From an uncultured Eubacterium sp. (GTDB lineage Bacteria > Bacillota > Clostridia > Peptostreptococcales > Anaerovoracaceae), in assembly GCA_905193765.1 (NCBI GenBank), contig CAJJPZ010000026.1, forward strand, positions 1-18,649: a stretch of 18,649 nucleotides of DNA, read 5' to 3'. Shown piece by piece: positions 1-6,435 of the stretch; the first letter of the stretch is position 1; the number at the start of each line of letters is the position of its first letter. The notes beneath the pieces are model-generated. The model ran no database searches and had not been told where the DNA came from. It worked only from the letters and a program-made list of their open reading frames with translations. The translations under genes were made by a program, and so were the position numbers.

Positions 1-73
1 GCGCTCCATCTAGGACTCGAACCTAGAACCTACCGGTTAACAGCCGGTTGCTCCACCATTGAGCTAATGAAGC
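1..73 (-). tRNA. tRNA-Asn (anticodon GTT), 3' end cut by window edge
   Basis: Read on the minus strand, the gene starts GCTTCAT and its 7-bp acceptor stem closes with ATGGAGC. The D arm, an anticodon stem-loop with GTT in the loop (ccggcTGTTAAccgg context) and a T arm with loop TTCGAGT closed by CTAGG/CCTAG are all present. Base 2 supplies the discriminator G73 expected for tRNA-Asn, and base 1 is consistent with the first C of an encoded CCA. The final two bases lie outside the window. More tRNA genes could follow to the left. Confidence 0.95.
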
Positions 74-95
74 GCATGATCAATACAGCTATTCA

Positions 96-124
96 AGATT
101 ATCATACATTGACAAATAATGCAA
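96..124 (-). promoter_or_regulatory. Candidate promoter of the tRNA-Asn gene
   Basis: On the minus strand, TTGCAT (119-124) and TAATCT (96-101) are separated by exactly 17 bases. This would start transcription around base 89, about 16 bases before the mature tRNA 5' end. Both hexamers are imperfect, but the spacing and location fit. Confidence 0.45.
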
Positions 125-187
125 GCATAATTTTTACTTTCTTTACTAAATTTCATGAGTTTTTGCTTTGAAGGCACATGCTGATAT

Positions 188-227
188 AAAAACGACGGTA
201 TATCCTGTATGATATACCGCCGTTTTT
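188..227 (-). terminator. Bidirectional intrinsic terminator after the permease gene
   Basis: Arms 188-204 and 211-227 pair over 17 positions with one mismatch (A195/C220) around the 6-base loop CTGTAT. The hairpin is flanked by A and T runs, so it reads as a terminator on both strands. It lies about 30 bases after the stop of the minus-strand permease gene and is most likely that operon's terminator. It would also insulate the tRNA gene. Confidence 0.85.
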
Positions 228-258
228 TAACTCATATAAGATGTTTTTACATGATATA

Positions 259-1587
259 TCAGGAATCGATACCCAGTTCAGGAGGTTCTTCCTTCAAGCC
301 TTTTGTCAGGACAAGGAGATAGATGATGCCTGCCACTGTCCATGCGCAGCCAAGTATTATAGCCAGTCTGTCGAGATGGATAAGGAGGTAGAGGCAGAGC
401 AGGGCACCGATGACAGGGAATACGAGGTAAAGTATAGTTCCTTTCAGCGAGCGCTGTCTCTGTTTCACGAAGTAGTAGGCTATTACGGAAAGGTTGACGA
501 AGAAGAATGCCACGAATCCGCCGAAGTTGATGTACGCCGTAGCCTTTGTAACATCCAGGAATATAGCGAACAGTGCTACCACTCCTGTCAGGACTATGGA
601 GTTTATCGGAGTGTGTGTTTTGCTGTTCAGCTTTCCGAAGAACTTCTTAGGAAGGACTCCGTCTCTGCCCATGGCGTAGAGCAGACGTGCACCGCTGGCC
701 TGAGCTGACAGACCTGCTGCGAACTGACCTGCGATAGTACCTATCAGGAAGATTCCTCCGAATACAGACGGTGCTACCTGACGTGCGATCTCATATGCTG
801 CATTGTCAGGGTTGCTGTAGTCGTATGACGGATGCACCAGATGAGTGAAGTAAGTCACTATGAGGAATATAGCGCCGCATACGAGGAGCGTCAGTATTAT
901 AGCTCTCGGAATGTTCTTTGTAGGGTTCACAGTATCCTCTGTGAATGTAGTGAGGGCGTCGAATCCCAGGAAGCAGTAGCATGCAGCTGCAGCACCGGCT
1001 ACTGTATAACCGAAGCTTATATCCGGATTGTAGAACGGTGAGAAAGATGCCAGCGTTCCTTCACCCATGCCTTCAGTTATTGCCTTGATAGTGAAGATAA
1101 GGAAAGCTATGATGATGACAACCTGTATGGAAACCATTATGAAGTTGATCTTGCTTCCTACTTCTACGCCGACGATGTTGATAAGTGTAGTGACTACAAT
1201 GAATCCTACCAGCCATACCCATGAAGGGACAGCAGGAACGGCAGCGCTGAAGTATGATGCACCGATGAGCCAGATAGCCATAGGGAAGAACACGTATCCC
1301 AGCAGGACTATCCATCCGGCGATGACGCCGAGCTTGGAGTTTATTGCTTTTCTTGTATAGGTATATGTGGATCCGGCCGCAGGGAAGGCCTTTGCCATAT
1401 GACCGTAGCTAAGTGCTGTGAACATCATTGCGATGACAGCGAAGCATATGGAGCCGGATTCCACACCATGTGATGCTGTTGCTATGACGCCGTAGATCGT
1501 ATATGCGATCATAGGCGTGAGGAAAGCTACACCGAATATAACGAGGTGGTGCAGTTTCATGGTACGTTTAAGAGTATTGTCTTCCAT
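259..1587 (-). CDS. APC-superfamily permease, PuuP-like (polyamine/amino acid importer)
   Basis: This 442-residue integral membrane protein is probably a cytoplasmic-membrane importer of the amino acid-polyamine-organocation superfamily. The start of TM1 carries GVAFLTPM, followed by an FPAAGSTYTYTRKAI stretch and a central CFLGFDALTTFTEDT segment. Later come SGARLLYAMGRDGVLP and INFGGFVAFFFVNLSV. From memory these motifs match Escherichia coli PuuP (putrescine importer) more closely than generic amino acid permeases. About twelve hydrophobic segments are visible and the length is normal. The ATG at 1587 has a good upstream GAGGAG. The gene lies 42 bases downstream of the C-N hydrolase gene and is probably co-transcribed with it. 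The hydrolase and the upstream regulator are both damaged, yet this frame is intact. The substrate is inferred: putrescine or a related amine is the leading guess, an amino acid the alternative. Confidence 0.85.
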   Translation of the reverse strand: MEDNTLKRTMKLHHLVIFGVAFLTPMIAYTIYGVIATASHGVESGSICFAVIAMMFTALSYGHMAKAFPAAGSTYTYTRKAINSKLGVIAGWIVLLGYVFFPMAIWLIGASYFSAAVPAVPSWVWLVGFIVVTTLINIVGVEVGSKINFIMVSIQVVIIIAFLIFTIKAITEGMGEGTLASFSPFYNPDISFGYTVAGAAAACYCFLGFDALTTFTEDTVNPTKNIPRAIILTLLVCGAIFLIVTYFTHLVHPSYDYSNPDNAAYEIARQVAPSVFGGIFLIGTIAGQFAAGLSAQASGARLLYAMGRDGVLPKKFFGKLNSKTHTPINSIVLTGVVALFAIFLDVTKATAYINFGGFVAFFFVNLSVIAYYFVKQRQRSLKGTILYLVFPVIGALLCLYLLIHLDRLAIILGCAWTVAGIIYLLVLTKGLKEEPPELGIDS

Positions 1588-1629
1588 TGATTTTTCTCCT
1601 CTCGTATAGTATGTTATGATAATAACTGT

Positions 1630-2523
1630 TTAAAGGAATTTCTTGTATATCTCAGGTCTGTAGTCAGGTACTCCTGTCAGTTCTTTATTCACGAACAGAC
1701 GTCTTTCGGCCAGTGAGAGATCGATGGTCTCTATGAACATACCTTCCTGTACATTATCCTTGTTGCCGGTATAGTAATGGAGATTTGTCTCATAGAACGG
1801 AGTGATCTTAGGCCCTATGACACAGCTTCCGCCGCCAAAGTAATCTGTGATATCTGTGCCGCAAAGGTTGGAACTGGCAACATATATGGTATTGCACAGC
1901 ACGCCGTATTCCAGTGTAGGCGCATAGTAGTCGATGAAAGCCTGACGGCTGCCTTCTTTAGGGATCTCCTCGACAACTGCTGTAGGGTTGAGATAAAGCC
2001 TGCTGCCCTGTCCACAGTAATGTCTCTGCAGCTCAGGGAACTGATAGGTATCAAAGCATATGCCGATGGATATCGGTCCCCATGGAGTATCGAACATGAA
2101 CGGCTTGCTGCCTTTTTTGCACCAGATGCTTTCTGTTTCGAAAGGATGTATCTTCTGATATGAGCCTATGACGCCGTCAGGGCCTATGGCTACTGCAGAG
2201 TTGTAAAGGTCAGCGTCAGGAGTATCTTCCATTTTTTCAGCCATGCCGAATACTGCGTAGATGCCGTATTTCTTCGTGATTTCTGCGATGGCCTGGCATG
2301 ATGCGCCGTTTATAGTTTCTGAGACTTTGACCTTTTCTTCCTGAGGGACGCTTTCGTCTACGTAGTAATCGTAGCCGTAAAGGCACATCTCAGGGAACAG
2401 GATCAGGTCAGCACCGCGTTTTGCAGCGGCTTCAGTAAATCCGCACATCCTTGAAAGGTTGCTTGCCTTGTCTGCCGCGTCCACTCAGAAGTTGACAACA
2501 GCAACTGTAATAATGTCTTTCAT
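1630..2523 (-). pseudogene. Carbon-nitrogen hydrolase (nitrilase superfamily) with in-frame TGA at codon 13
   Basis: The product is an amidase/nitrilase-fold enzyme that would cleave a C-N bond in an amide, carbamoyl or nitrile substrate. Counting from the ATG at 2523, the Glu-Lys-Cys triad is intact: E45 in LFPEM, K124 in YQKIHPFE and C156 in GICFDTYQFPE. The ATG has a strong ribosome binding site (AGAAGGTGG, 5-base spacer) and starts a typical first beta strand, MKDIITVAVVNF. Codon 13 (2485-2487) is then TGA, and the same frame continues without further stops to a TAA at 1630. A GTG directly follows the TGA (TGAGTG) and could restart translation, but it has no binding site of its own and would lose the first strand. 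The residues around C156 differ from the usual N-carbamoylputrescine amidase pattern, so the substrate is unknown. The PuuP-like permease next door suggests an amine-derived amide. It could be a nonsense mutation, a sequencing error or recoding. Confidence 0.8.
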
Positions 2524-2553
2524 ATTATCCACCTTCTTTTAAAATATATTTGC

Positions 2554-2569
2554 ATTTTATCGATAAAAT
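2554..2569. promoter_or_regulatory. 16-bp perfect palindrome upstream of the hydrolase gene
   Basis: ATTTTATCGATAAAAT is perfectly self-complementary. It lies in the 73-base gap between the regulator stop and the hydrolase ATG, about 31 bases before that ATG. It is a plausible operator for a dimeric regulator, perhaps the neighbouring LuxR-type protein. No convincing -35/-10 pair was found around it. At this AT content a chance palindrome is possible. Confidence 0.35.
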
Positions 2570-2596
2570 ATCATGATCTGTAAATTTGCAGGCATT

Positions 2597-3348
2597 CTAT
2601 TTGCCTTTGTATGTCGCCTTGCATATGAATTCGATACGTGATTTGGTATCGGACTTTTCAAGGATCCTGGAAACATGTTTTTTCACTGTTGAGATCGTTA
2701 TGTATTTCTCCTCAGCGATCTGTTCATTGGAATATCCTTTCAGGATCATATTGGCGATATCCTGTTCAGCGTTGGTCAGAGCATATCTGTCAGCGATATT
2801 GTCAAAGAGGAATGCGTAATTCGAAGCTTTCAGCTCAATATGAGGCTGGAAGATTCTGCATATCTCCATTTCCCTTTCGCTGAAGTCCGCATCGTTTTCG
2901 TTGCGGAACAGATCCAGTGAGCCTATACAGAATTCTCTGTTTCGAGATTCCACCTGAAGTTGGTGTCAAGTGATATCTTCGTGTTGGCCGGAGTCACATA
3001 GTCAATGAAGTATTCGGTCTCTTTTCTTTTATCTATATCGAATGCTTCAGTGCTTTTTATCACGACTTCCTTGTTAGGCATCATTTTGGCTACCACATCA
3101 TCGATGTTGCAGTAGTAGCGCTCATAGTCTTTGAGCTCTTTTTCGCTGAACCCCTGGCCTATATAGTCCTTTACGGTCTCGGATGCCGACAGGTCGTAGA
3201 AGTATATGCACGCCTTTTCATAGGGTACCAGCCCTTCGATATCCAGCAGAAATCTGTTGAAAGCTTTCAGTATATCGCTTTCGCTGTTCATCTGTAGAAT
3301 TATATCGTTGATCTTTTTCCAATCCTTTGTCCACAGTTCCTGGTTCAT
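2597..3348 (-). pseudogene. LuxR-family transcriptional regulator, frameshifted
   Basis: Two overlapping frames together make one regulator. Frame one (from 3348) encodes an N-terminal sensor-like domain: MNQELWTKDW at the start, a VPYEKACIYFYD segment in the middle and SLDTNF at the end, stopping at TAG 2923-2925. Frame two (open from 2953 to TAG at 2597) continues VESRNREFCIGSLDLFR and then a LuxR C-terminal helix-turn-helix (LTNAEQDIANMILKGYSNEQIAEE, STVKKHVSRILEK). Adding one base near 2953-2956 joins them smoothly and gives exactly 251 codons, a normal length. No slippery heptamer is present, so programmed frameshifting is unlikely. The start at 3348 is chosen because AAAGGA lies 6 bases before it; an ATG 18 bases upstream lacks this. 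It probably controlled the hydrolase-permease genes downstream. The ligand is unknown. Confidence 0.8.
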
Positions 3349-3387
3349 AATCTGTCCTTTCACCATAGTTCAATTATTTCGTTAATA

Positions 3388-3393
3388 ATTATA
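3388..3393 (-). promoter_or_regulatory. Candidate -10 box of the LuxR-type gene
   Basis: The minus strand reads TATAAT, a perfect -10 hexamer about 40 bases before the regulator start. No good -35 box lies 16-18 bases upstream; that stretch is an A-run (a run of nine T on the plus strand, 3400-3408). The promoter may therefore depend on an activator. Confidence 0.4.
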
Positions 3394-3534
3394 CTATCCT
3401 TTTTTTTTGTAATCTATGGGTCCTGGGTACCATTTTACATGAATTTTCGCATACTTATGAAAGAAAAAAGAGAACAAATGCAAGCGTATGGTTAGTAAAA
3501 AATACGGGTATAAAGAAAAAACAAGTAATAGAAC

Positions 3535-3563
3535 TTGACAAGTGAACTATCGTTTACTAAAAT
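3535..3563 (+). promoter_or_regulatory. Promoter of the GNAT gene (TTGACA-N17-TAAAAT)
   Basis: A perfect -35 box TTGACA (3535-3540) is followed after exactly 17 bases by TAAAAT (3558-3563), which predicts a start of transcription near 3570. The 17-base spacer consists of the first copy of an 18-bp palindrome whose last base is the first base of the -10 box. This strongly suggests control by a repressor. Confidence 0.75.
3541..3558. promoter_or_regulatory. Operator copy 1 (imperfect 7-4-7 palindrome) in the promoter spacer
   Basis: AGTGAAC-TATC-GTTTACT has half-sites differing by one base from a perfect inverted repeat. It sits exactly between the -35 and -10 boxes. Together with copy 2 it forms a 20-bp inverted repeat (3539-3589 region) with a 10-base centre. 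The 7-4-7 architecture is typical of TetR- or MarR-type repressor sites. No such repressor gene is in the window. Confidence 0.7.
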
Positions 3564-3570
3564 GTAATGT

Positions 3571-3588
3571 AGTGAACGATAGTTCACT
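3571..3588. promoter_or_regulatory. Operator copy 2 (perfect 7-4-7 palindrome) at the transcription start
   Basis: AGTGAAC-GATA-GTTCACT is a perfect inverted repeat 30 bp centre-to-centre from copy 1. It covers roughly +1 to +18 of the predicted transcript. A T-rich tract follows (TTTTGTTTTT), so a weak terminator or attenuator hairpin is an alternative reading. Its near identity to copy 1 and the position of copy 1 favour an operator pair. Confidence 0.7.
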
Positions 3589-3657
3589 TTTGTTTTTCGA
3601 AAAACTACATCCGTATAAATTTGAAAGTACTGAATCATACAAGGGGGGAATAATAAA

Positions 3658-4284
3658 TTGAAAAAAGAGGATATCATCATTCGTCCGGAGACACCTGCTG
3701 ACTACAGAGAGGCTGAGAATCTCACGAGAGAGGCATTCTGGAATGTTTACAGGCCGGGATGTCTGGAACATTATGTGCTCCATTGCTATCGGAACGATCC
3801 TGACTTCATTCCGGAACTGGACTTCGTTATGGAAAAGGACGGGAAGCTGATAGGACAGGTCATATATGTGAAAGCTGAGATCGTCTGTGATGACGGCAGA
3901 TATCTGCCGATAATGACTTTCGGCCCGATAAGTATACTTCCGGAGTATAAGCGAAAAGGGTATGGGAAGAAGCTTCTTGACTATTCGCTGGAAAAGGCGG
4001 CCGGACTTGGAGCCGGCGCCATATGCATGGAGGGTAATATAGACTTCTATGGCAAATCGGGATTCGTTGTTGCCAGCACTAAAGGTATACACTATCACGC
4101 AGAACCCAGGGATGAGGAAGTCCCTTATTTTCTTGCAAAGGAGCTGAAACCGGGTTTCCTGGATGGTGTGACAGGCGTCTATCATACTCCGCAGGGATAT
4201 TTTGTAGATGAAAACAAAGCAGAAGAATTCGACAGAAATTTTTCTGAAAAACAGAAACTGAAACTGCCGGGGCAGCTCGTATAG
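3658..4284 (+). CDS. GNAT-family N-acetyltransferase
   Basis: The protein has 208 residues and the acetyl-CoA dependent N-acetyltransferase fold. The N-terminal part is IIIRPETPADYREAENLTREAF. The acetyl-CoA loop lies at the end of the beta-4 strand, PISILPEYKRKGYGKKLL, with the Arg/Lys-x-x-Gly-x-Gly pyrophosphate-binding motif at K98-G103. A later DFYGKSGF segment is typical of motif B. It resembles the YhbS-type predicted acetyltransferases (COG3153), for which the acceptor is usually unknown. The start is taken as TTG at 3658: a GGGGGG ribosome binding site is 9 bases upstream and the N-terminus is complete. It stands alone, divergent from the LuxR-type gene, under a strong promoter with two repressor-like operators. 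Inducible expression, for example by a toxic compound it acetylates, is an inference. Confidence 0.85.
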   Translation: MKKEDIIIRPETPADYREAENLTREAFWNVYRPGCLEHYVLHCYRNDPDFIPELDFVMEKDGKLIGQVIYVKAEIVCDDGRYLPIMTFGPISILPEYKRKGYGKKLLDYSLEKAAGLGAGAICMEGNIDFYGKSGFVVASTKGIHYHAEPRDEEVPYFLAKELKPGFLDGVTGVYHTPQGYFVDENKAEEFDRNFSEKQKLKLPGQLV

Positions 4285-4390
4285 GATAGTATGGCACATT
4301 CGGGTCAGGAGCGTAAGAAGATTTTCCATTATAAATTTTATTTTACTGTAAAGAATATATAATAGATTGCCATGGTCGGTCAGGATGAAA
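4285..4390. other. Intergenic stretch between GNAT and gap, no recognised element
   Basis: This AT-rich stretch precedes the gap regulatory region. I see no clear terminator for the GNAT gene. A TATAAT at 4358-4363 has no -35 partner at proper spacing. The rest of the intergenic region (4391-4517) holds the gap promoter and its putative operator blocks. Confidence 0.4.
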
Positions 4391-4435
4391 AATGATAAAA
4401 TTTGAAATAATATGAGTGAAAATGATTGACTTTGA
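4391..4435 (+). repeat. Shared regulatory element, copy at gap (blocks A and B)
   Basis: Block A (4391-4407, AATGATAAAATTTGAAA) matches 16 of 17 bases of 5609-5625. Block B (4418-4435, GAAAATGATTGACTTTGA) matches 5626-5643 over all 18 bases and includes the -35 hexamer. Ten extra bases (4408-4417) separate the blocks here; none do at fruR. AATGAT recurs at 4391 and 4421. A regulator binding direct repeats, such as the DeoR-family FruR encoded nearby, is the leading candidate. Confidence 0.6.
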
Positions 4436-4453
4436 ACGAAACGATGATATACT
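4426..4453 (+). promoter_or_regulatory. Promoter of gap (TTGACT-N16-TATACT)
   Basis: TTGACT (4426-4431) and TATACT (4448-4453) are 16 bases apart and predict a transcript starting near 4460 with a leader of about 58 bases. The -35 box lies inside block B of the element shared with the fruR promoter. Confidence 0.75.
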
Positions 4454-4517
4454 GTAGATAAGAAATCAACAGATAATATCAGATGTGGGCATTATGGCAA
4501 GAACAGGAGGGAATAAA

Positions 4518-5531
4518 ATGGCAAAGATTGCGATTAACGGATTCGGCAGGATCGGGAGATTATCTTTCAGGAAAATGTTCGGTGATGACAGATTCGAGAT
4601 AGTGGCTGTCAATGATCTGGCTACTACCGAGATGCTGGCATATCTGCTGAAGTATGACAGTGTTCAGGGGAACTTTGCACATGATGTTGATCATGATGAT
4701 GATCATATAATCGTAGATGGCAGGAAGACGAGGATATACAGTGAATCCGATCCGTCAAAACTGCCGTGGAAGGAGCTCGGTGTGGATATCGTTCTTGAGT
4801 GCACGGGATTTTTCGCATCAAAGGCAAAAGCGCAGGCACATATAGATGCAGGTGCAAAGAAAGTGCTGATCTCAGCACCGGCAGGCAAGGATCTGCCTAC
4901 GATAGTATATGGTGTCAATGAAAACATACTTACGAAGGATGACGACATCATTTCAGCGGCATCATGCACAACAAACTGCCTGGCTCCTATGGCAAAGGCA
5001 CTCAATGATTACCGTGAGGTAAGGACCGGCTTCATGACTACGATCCATGCATACACAGGCGATCAGATGATACTCGACGGACCTCATAAGAAAAACAACT
5101 TCAGACGTGCCAGAGCAGGTGCTGTAAATATCGTACCTAACAGTACAGGCGCTGCCAAGGCCATAGGTCTGGTAATTCCGGAGCTTGACGGCAAACTGTC
5201 AGGTTCGGCACAGAGAGTTCCTGTGCCTACAGGTTCTACGACGATACTGACGGCAGTGCTCAAGGATTCTTCGGAAACAGTGACCCTGGAAGGTGTGAAC
5301 AATGCCATGAAGGCTGCAGCCAGCGAGTCTTTCGGATACAATGAGGAACCTATCGTATCAAGCGACGTCATAGGCATGAGCTATGGTTCACTGTTCGATG
5401 CGACCCAGACTTTTGTTGAAAGAAGCGGGACAGGTGTATTCGAAGTGCAGGTAGTGTCATGGTATGACAATGAGATGAGCTACGTCTCCCAGATGGTCAG
5501 GACCCTTGGCCATGTAGCAGGACTGCTTTAG
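4518..5531 (+). CDS. gap: Glyceraldehyde-3-phosphate dehydrogenase (type I)
   Basis: This cytoplasmic glycolytic enzyme oxidises glyceraldehyde 3-phosphate to 1,3-bisphosphoglycerate with NAD+ and phosphate. It has 337 residues, the normal size. The Rossmann motif INGFGRIGR is at residues 6-14. Asp33 (VNDLA) is the residue that usually marks NAD preference. The catalytic Cys150 lies in SAASCTTNC and the catalytic His in TTIHAYTGDQ. The C-terminal WYDNEMSYVSQMVRT is conserved. ATG 4518 is preferred over an in-frame ATG at 4485 because AGGAGG lies 7 bases before it and the family N-terminus begins MAKIAINGFG. It is a single-gene unit here, with no pgk, tpiA or eno following as in many relatives. 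Its promoter shares sequence blocks with the fructose operon immediately downstream. Confidence 0.97.
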   Translation: MAKIAINGFGRIGRLSFRKMFGDDRFEIVAVNDLATTEMLAYLLKYDSVQGNFAHDVDHDDDHIIVDGRKTRIYSESDPSKLPWKELGVDIVLECTGFFASKAKAQAHIDAGAKKVLISAPAGKDLPTIVYGVNENILTKDDDIISAASCTTNCLAPMAKALNDYREVRTGFMTTIHAYTGDQMILDGPHKKNNFRRARAGAVNIVPNSTGAAKAIGLVIPELDGKLSGSAQRVPVPTGSTTILTAVLKDSSETVTLEGVNNAMKAAASESFGYNEEPIVSSDVIGMSYGSLFDATQTFVERSGTGVFEVQVVSWYDNEMSYVSQMVRTLGHVAGLL

Positions 5532-5543
5532 GATAGTGATAAG

Positions 5544-5581
5544 AAAAAACTCTCATTATATGATGTAATGAGAGTTTTTTT
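5544..5581 (+). terminator. Intrinsic terminator of gap
   Basis: ACTCTCATTA (5549-5558) pairs perfectly with TAATGAGAGT (5566-5575) around a 7-base loop, followed by a run of seven T. An A-run precedes the stem, so it could also work on the other strand. It lies 18 bases after the gap stop and separates gap from the fru-pts operon. Confidence 0.92.
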
Positions 5582-5608
5582 GACTGGATTTGATGTAAAA
5601 TACAATAA

Positions 5609-5643
5609 AATGATAAAATGTGAAAGAAAATGATTGACTTTGA
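5609..5643 (+). repeat. Shared regulatory element, copy at fruR (blocks A and B adjacent)
   Basis: Block A (5609-5625) and block B (5626-5643) are contiguous here. They match the two blocks upstream of gap with one mismatch over 35 bases. AATGAT recurs at 5609 and 5629, 20 bases apart, against 30 bases upstream of gap. The element overlaps the -35 box of the fruR promoter, so binding would most simply repress. Confidence 0.6.
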
Positions 5644-5662
5644 CTGAAATTGTGATTATACT
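5634..5662 (+). promoter_or_regulatory. Promoter of the fru-pts operon (TTGACT-N17-TATACT)
   Basis: TTGACT (5634-5639) and TATACT (5657-5662) are 17 bases apart. Transcription would start around 5669, giving a leader of only about 17 bases that begins just at the AGGAGG of fruR. Confidence 0.8.
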
Positions 5663-5685
5663 ATAGTCAAAAGGAGGAGCTGGAT

Positions 5686-6435
5686 ATGCTGCAGAATGAA
5701 AGACAGGAAAAAATACTCGCCAGACTCAGGCAGAACGGGTCAGTAAAAGTTACTGTTCTGGCAAAAGATATGGATATAAGCGAATCTACGATAAGACGTG
5801 ACATAAATGAACTGGACAGAAGAGGCAGGCTGAAAAAAGTATTTGGCGGGGCAGTTGCCATAAACAGGGATATGAGTCCGGTAGAAACAGATGTGGCGCA
5901 GCGTACACTTATAAATATCCGGGAAAAGGACATAATAGCAGAGTATGCAGCTTCTATGATAAACGATAATGACTTCGTTTATATCGATGCAGGCACTACG
6001 ACAGAGAAAATGATAGACTACCTCGATAAAAAGAGCGTGACATATGTGACAAACGGTATAACACATGGTAAAAAGCTCATACAGAGAGGATTCGACGCAT
6101 ACGTGATAGGCGGCCTGCTGAGACCGTCAACAGAGGCAGTGATAGGGGCTGCAGCGATAGAAGCTGTTCAGAAATACAATTTCACGAAATGTTTCATGGG
6201 AACGAACGGAATAGATACAGAATCGGGATTCACGACTCCTGATATAGGTGAGGCCGCTGTAAAGACGGCAGTGATGAAAAAATCTTATGTTTCCTTTGTT
6301 CTTGCGGATCATACGAAATTCGGACTTGTATCGCCGGTGACATTCGCGGATATAGAAGAAGCCTGTGTCATAACGGATCGTCTGGAAGGCGAGCACTATC
6401 GCAGATATACAGTCATCAAGGAGGTCGAAGGATGA
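5686..6435 (+). CDS. fruR: DeoR-family transcriptional regulator of the fructose operon
   Basis: The protein has 249 residues and the DeoR-family layout. An N-terminal winged helix-turn-helix covers about residues 1-55 (ERQEKILARL, VTVLAKDMDISESTIRRDINELDRRG). A DeoRC sugar-phosphate sensor domain follows (YIDAGTTTEKMIDYL, VTNGITHGKKLI, GFTTPDIGEAAVKTA, VLADHTKFG). DeoR-type FruR proteins of Bacillota control fruK-fruA and respond to fructose 1-phosphate or related sugar phosphates; that this one does is inferred from position. Its stop overlaps the fruK start (ATGA). ATG 5686 follows AGGAGG. The nearest candidate operators are the blocks overlapping its own promoter, repeated upstream of gap, so the protein may regulate itself and gap as well. 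Confidence 0.9.
   Translation: MLQNERQEKILARLRQNGSVKVTVLAKDMDISESTIRRDINELDRRGRLKKVFGGAVAINRDMSPVETDVAQRTLINIREKDIIAEYAASMINDNDFVYIDAGTTTEKMIDYLDKKSVTYVTNGITHGKKLIQRGFDAYVIGGLLRPSTEAVIGAAAIEAVQKYNFTKCFMGTNGIDTESGFTTPDIGEAAVKTAVMKKSYVSFVLADHTKFGLVSPVTFADIEEACVITDRLEGEHYRRYTVIKEVEG

Noticed and set aside
241..708. Open frame of 155 codons on the plus strand and other plus-strand frames in 494-1360
   Set aside because: Antisense to the permease gene, no ribosome binding site, and no recognisable protein features.
2440..2490. Selenocysteine reading of the TGA in the C-N hydrolase
   Set aside because: The position is not catalytic, I found no convincing SECIS-like stem-loop just downstream, and I know of no selenoprotein in this family with this site.
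3413..3440. Partial symmetry around GGGTCCTGGGTACC upstream of the LuxR-type gene
   Set aside because: Only about four base pairs can form on either side, which is within chance expectation.
3539..3600. Inverted repeat upstream of the GNAT gene as a terminator
   Set aside because: A T-rich tract follows it, but the upstream gene is divergent so nothing needs terminating. Each arm is itself a palindrome and the first fills a promoter spacer exactly, which fits operators better.
3547..4329. Long minus-strand open frame of 260 codons opposite the GNAT gene
   Set aside because: It mirrors the GNAT coding frame, crosses the operator region and has no ribosome binding site. The GNAT motifs on the plus strand are clear.
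4426..4453. CcpA (cre) site in the gap promoter
   Set aside because: The sequence around 4432-4446 looked roughly similar but fails key positions of the cre consensus.
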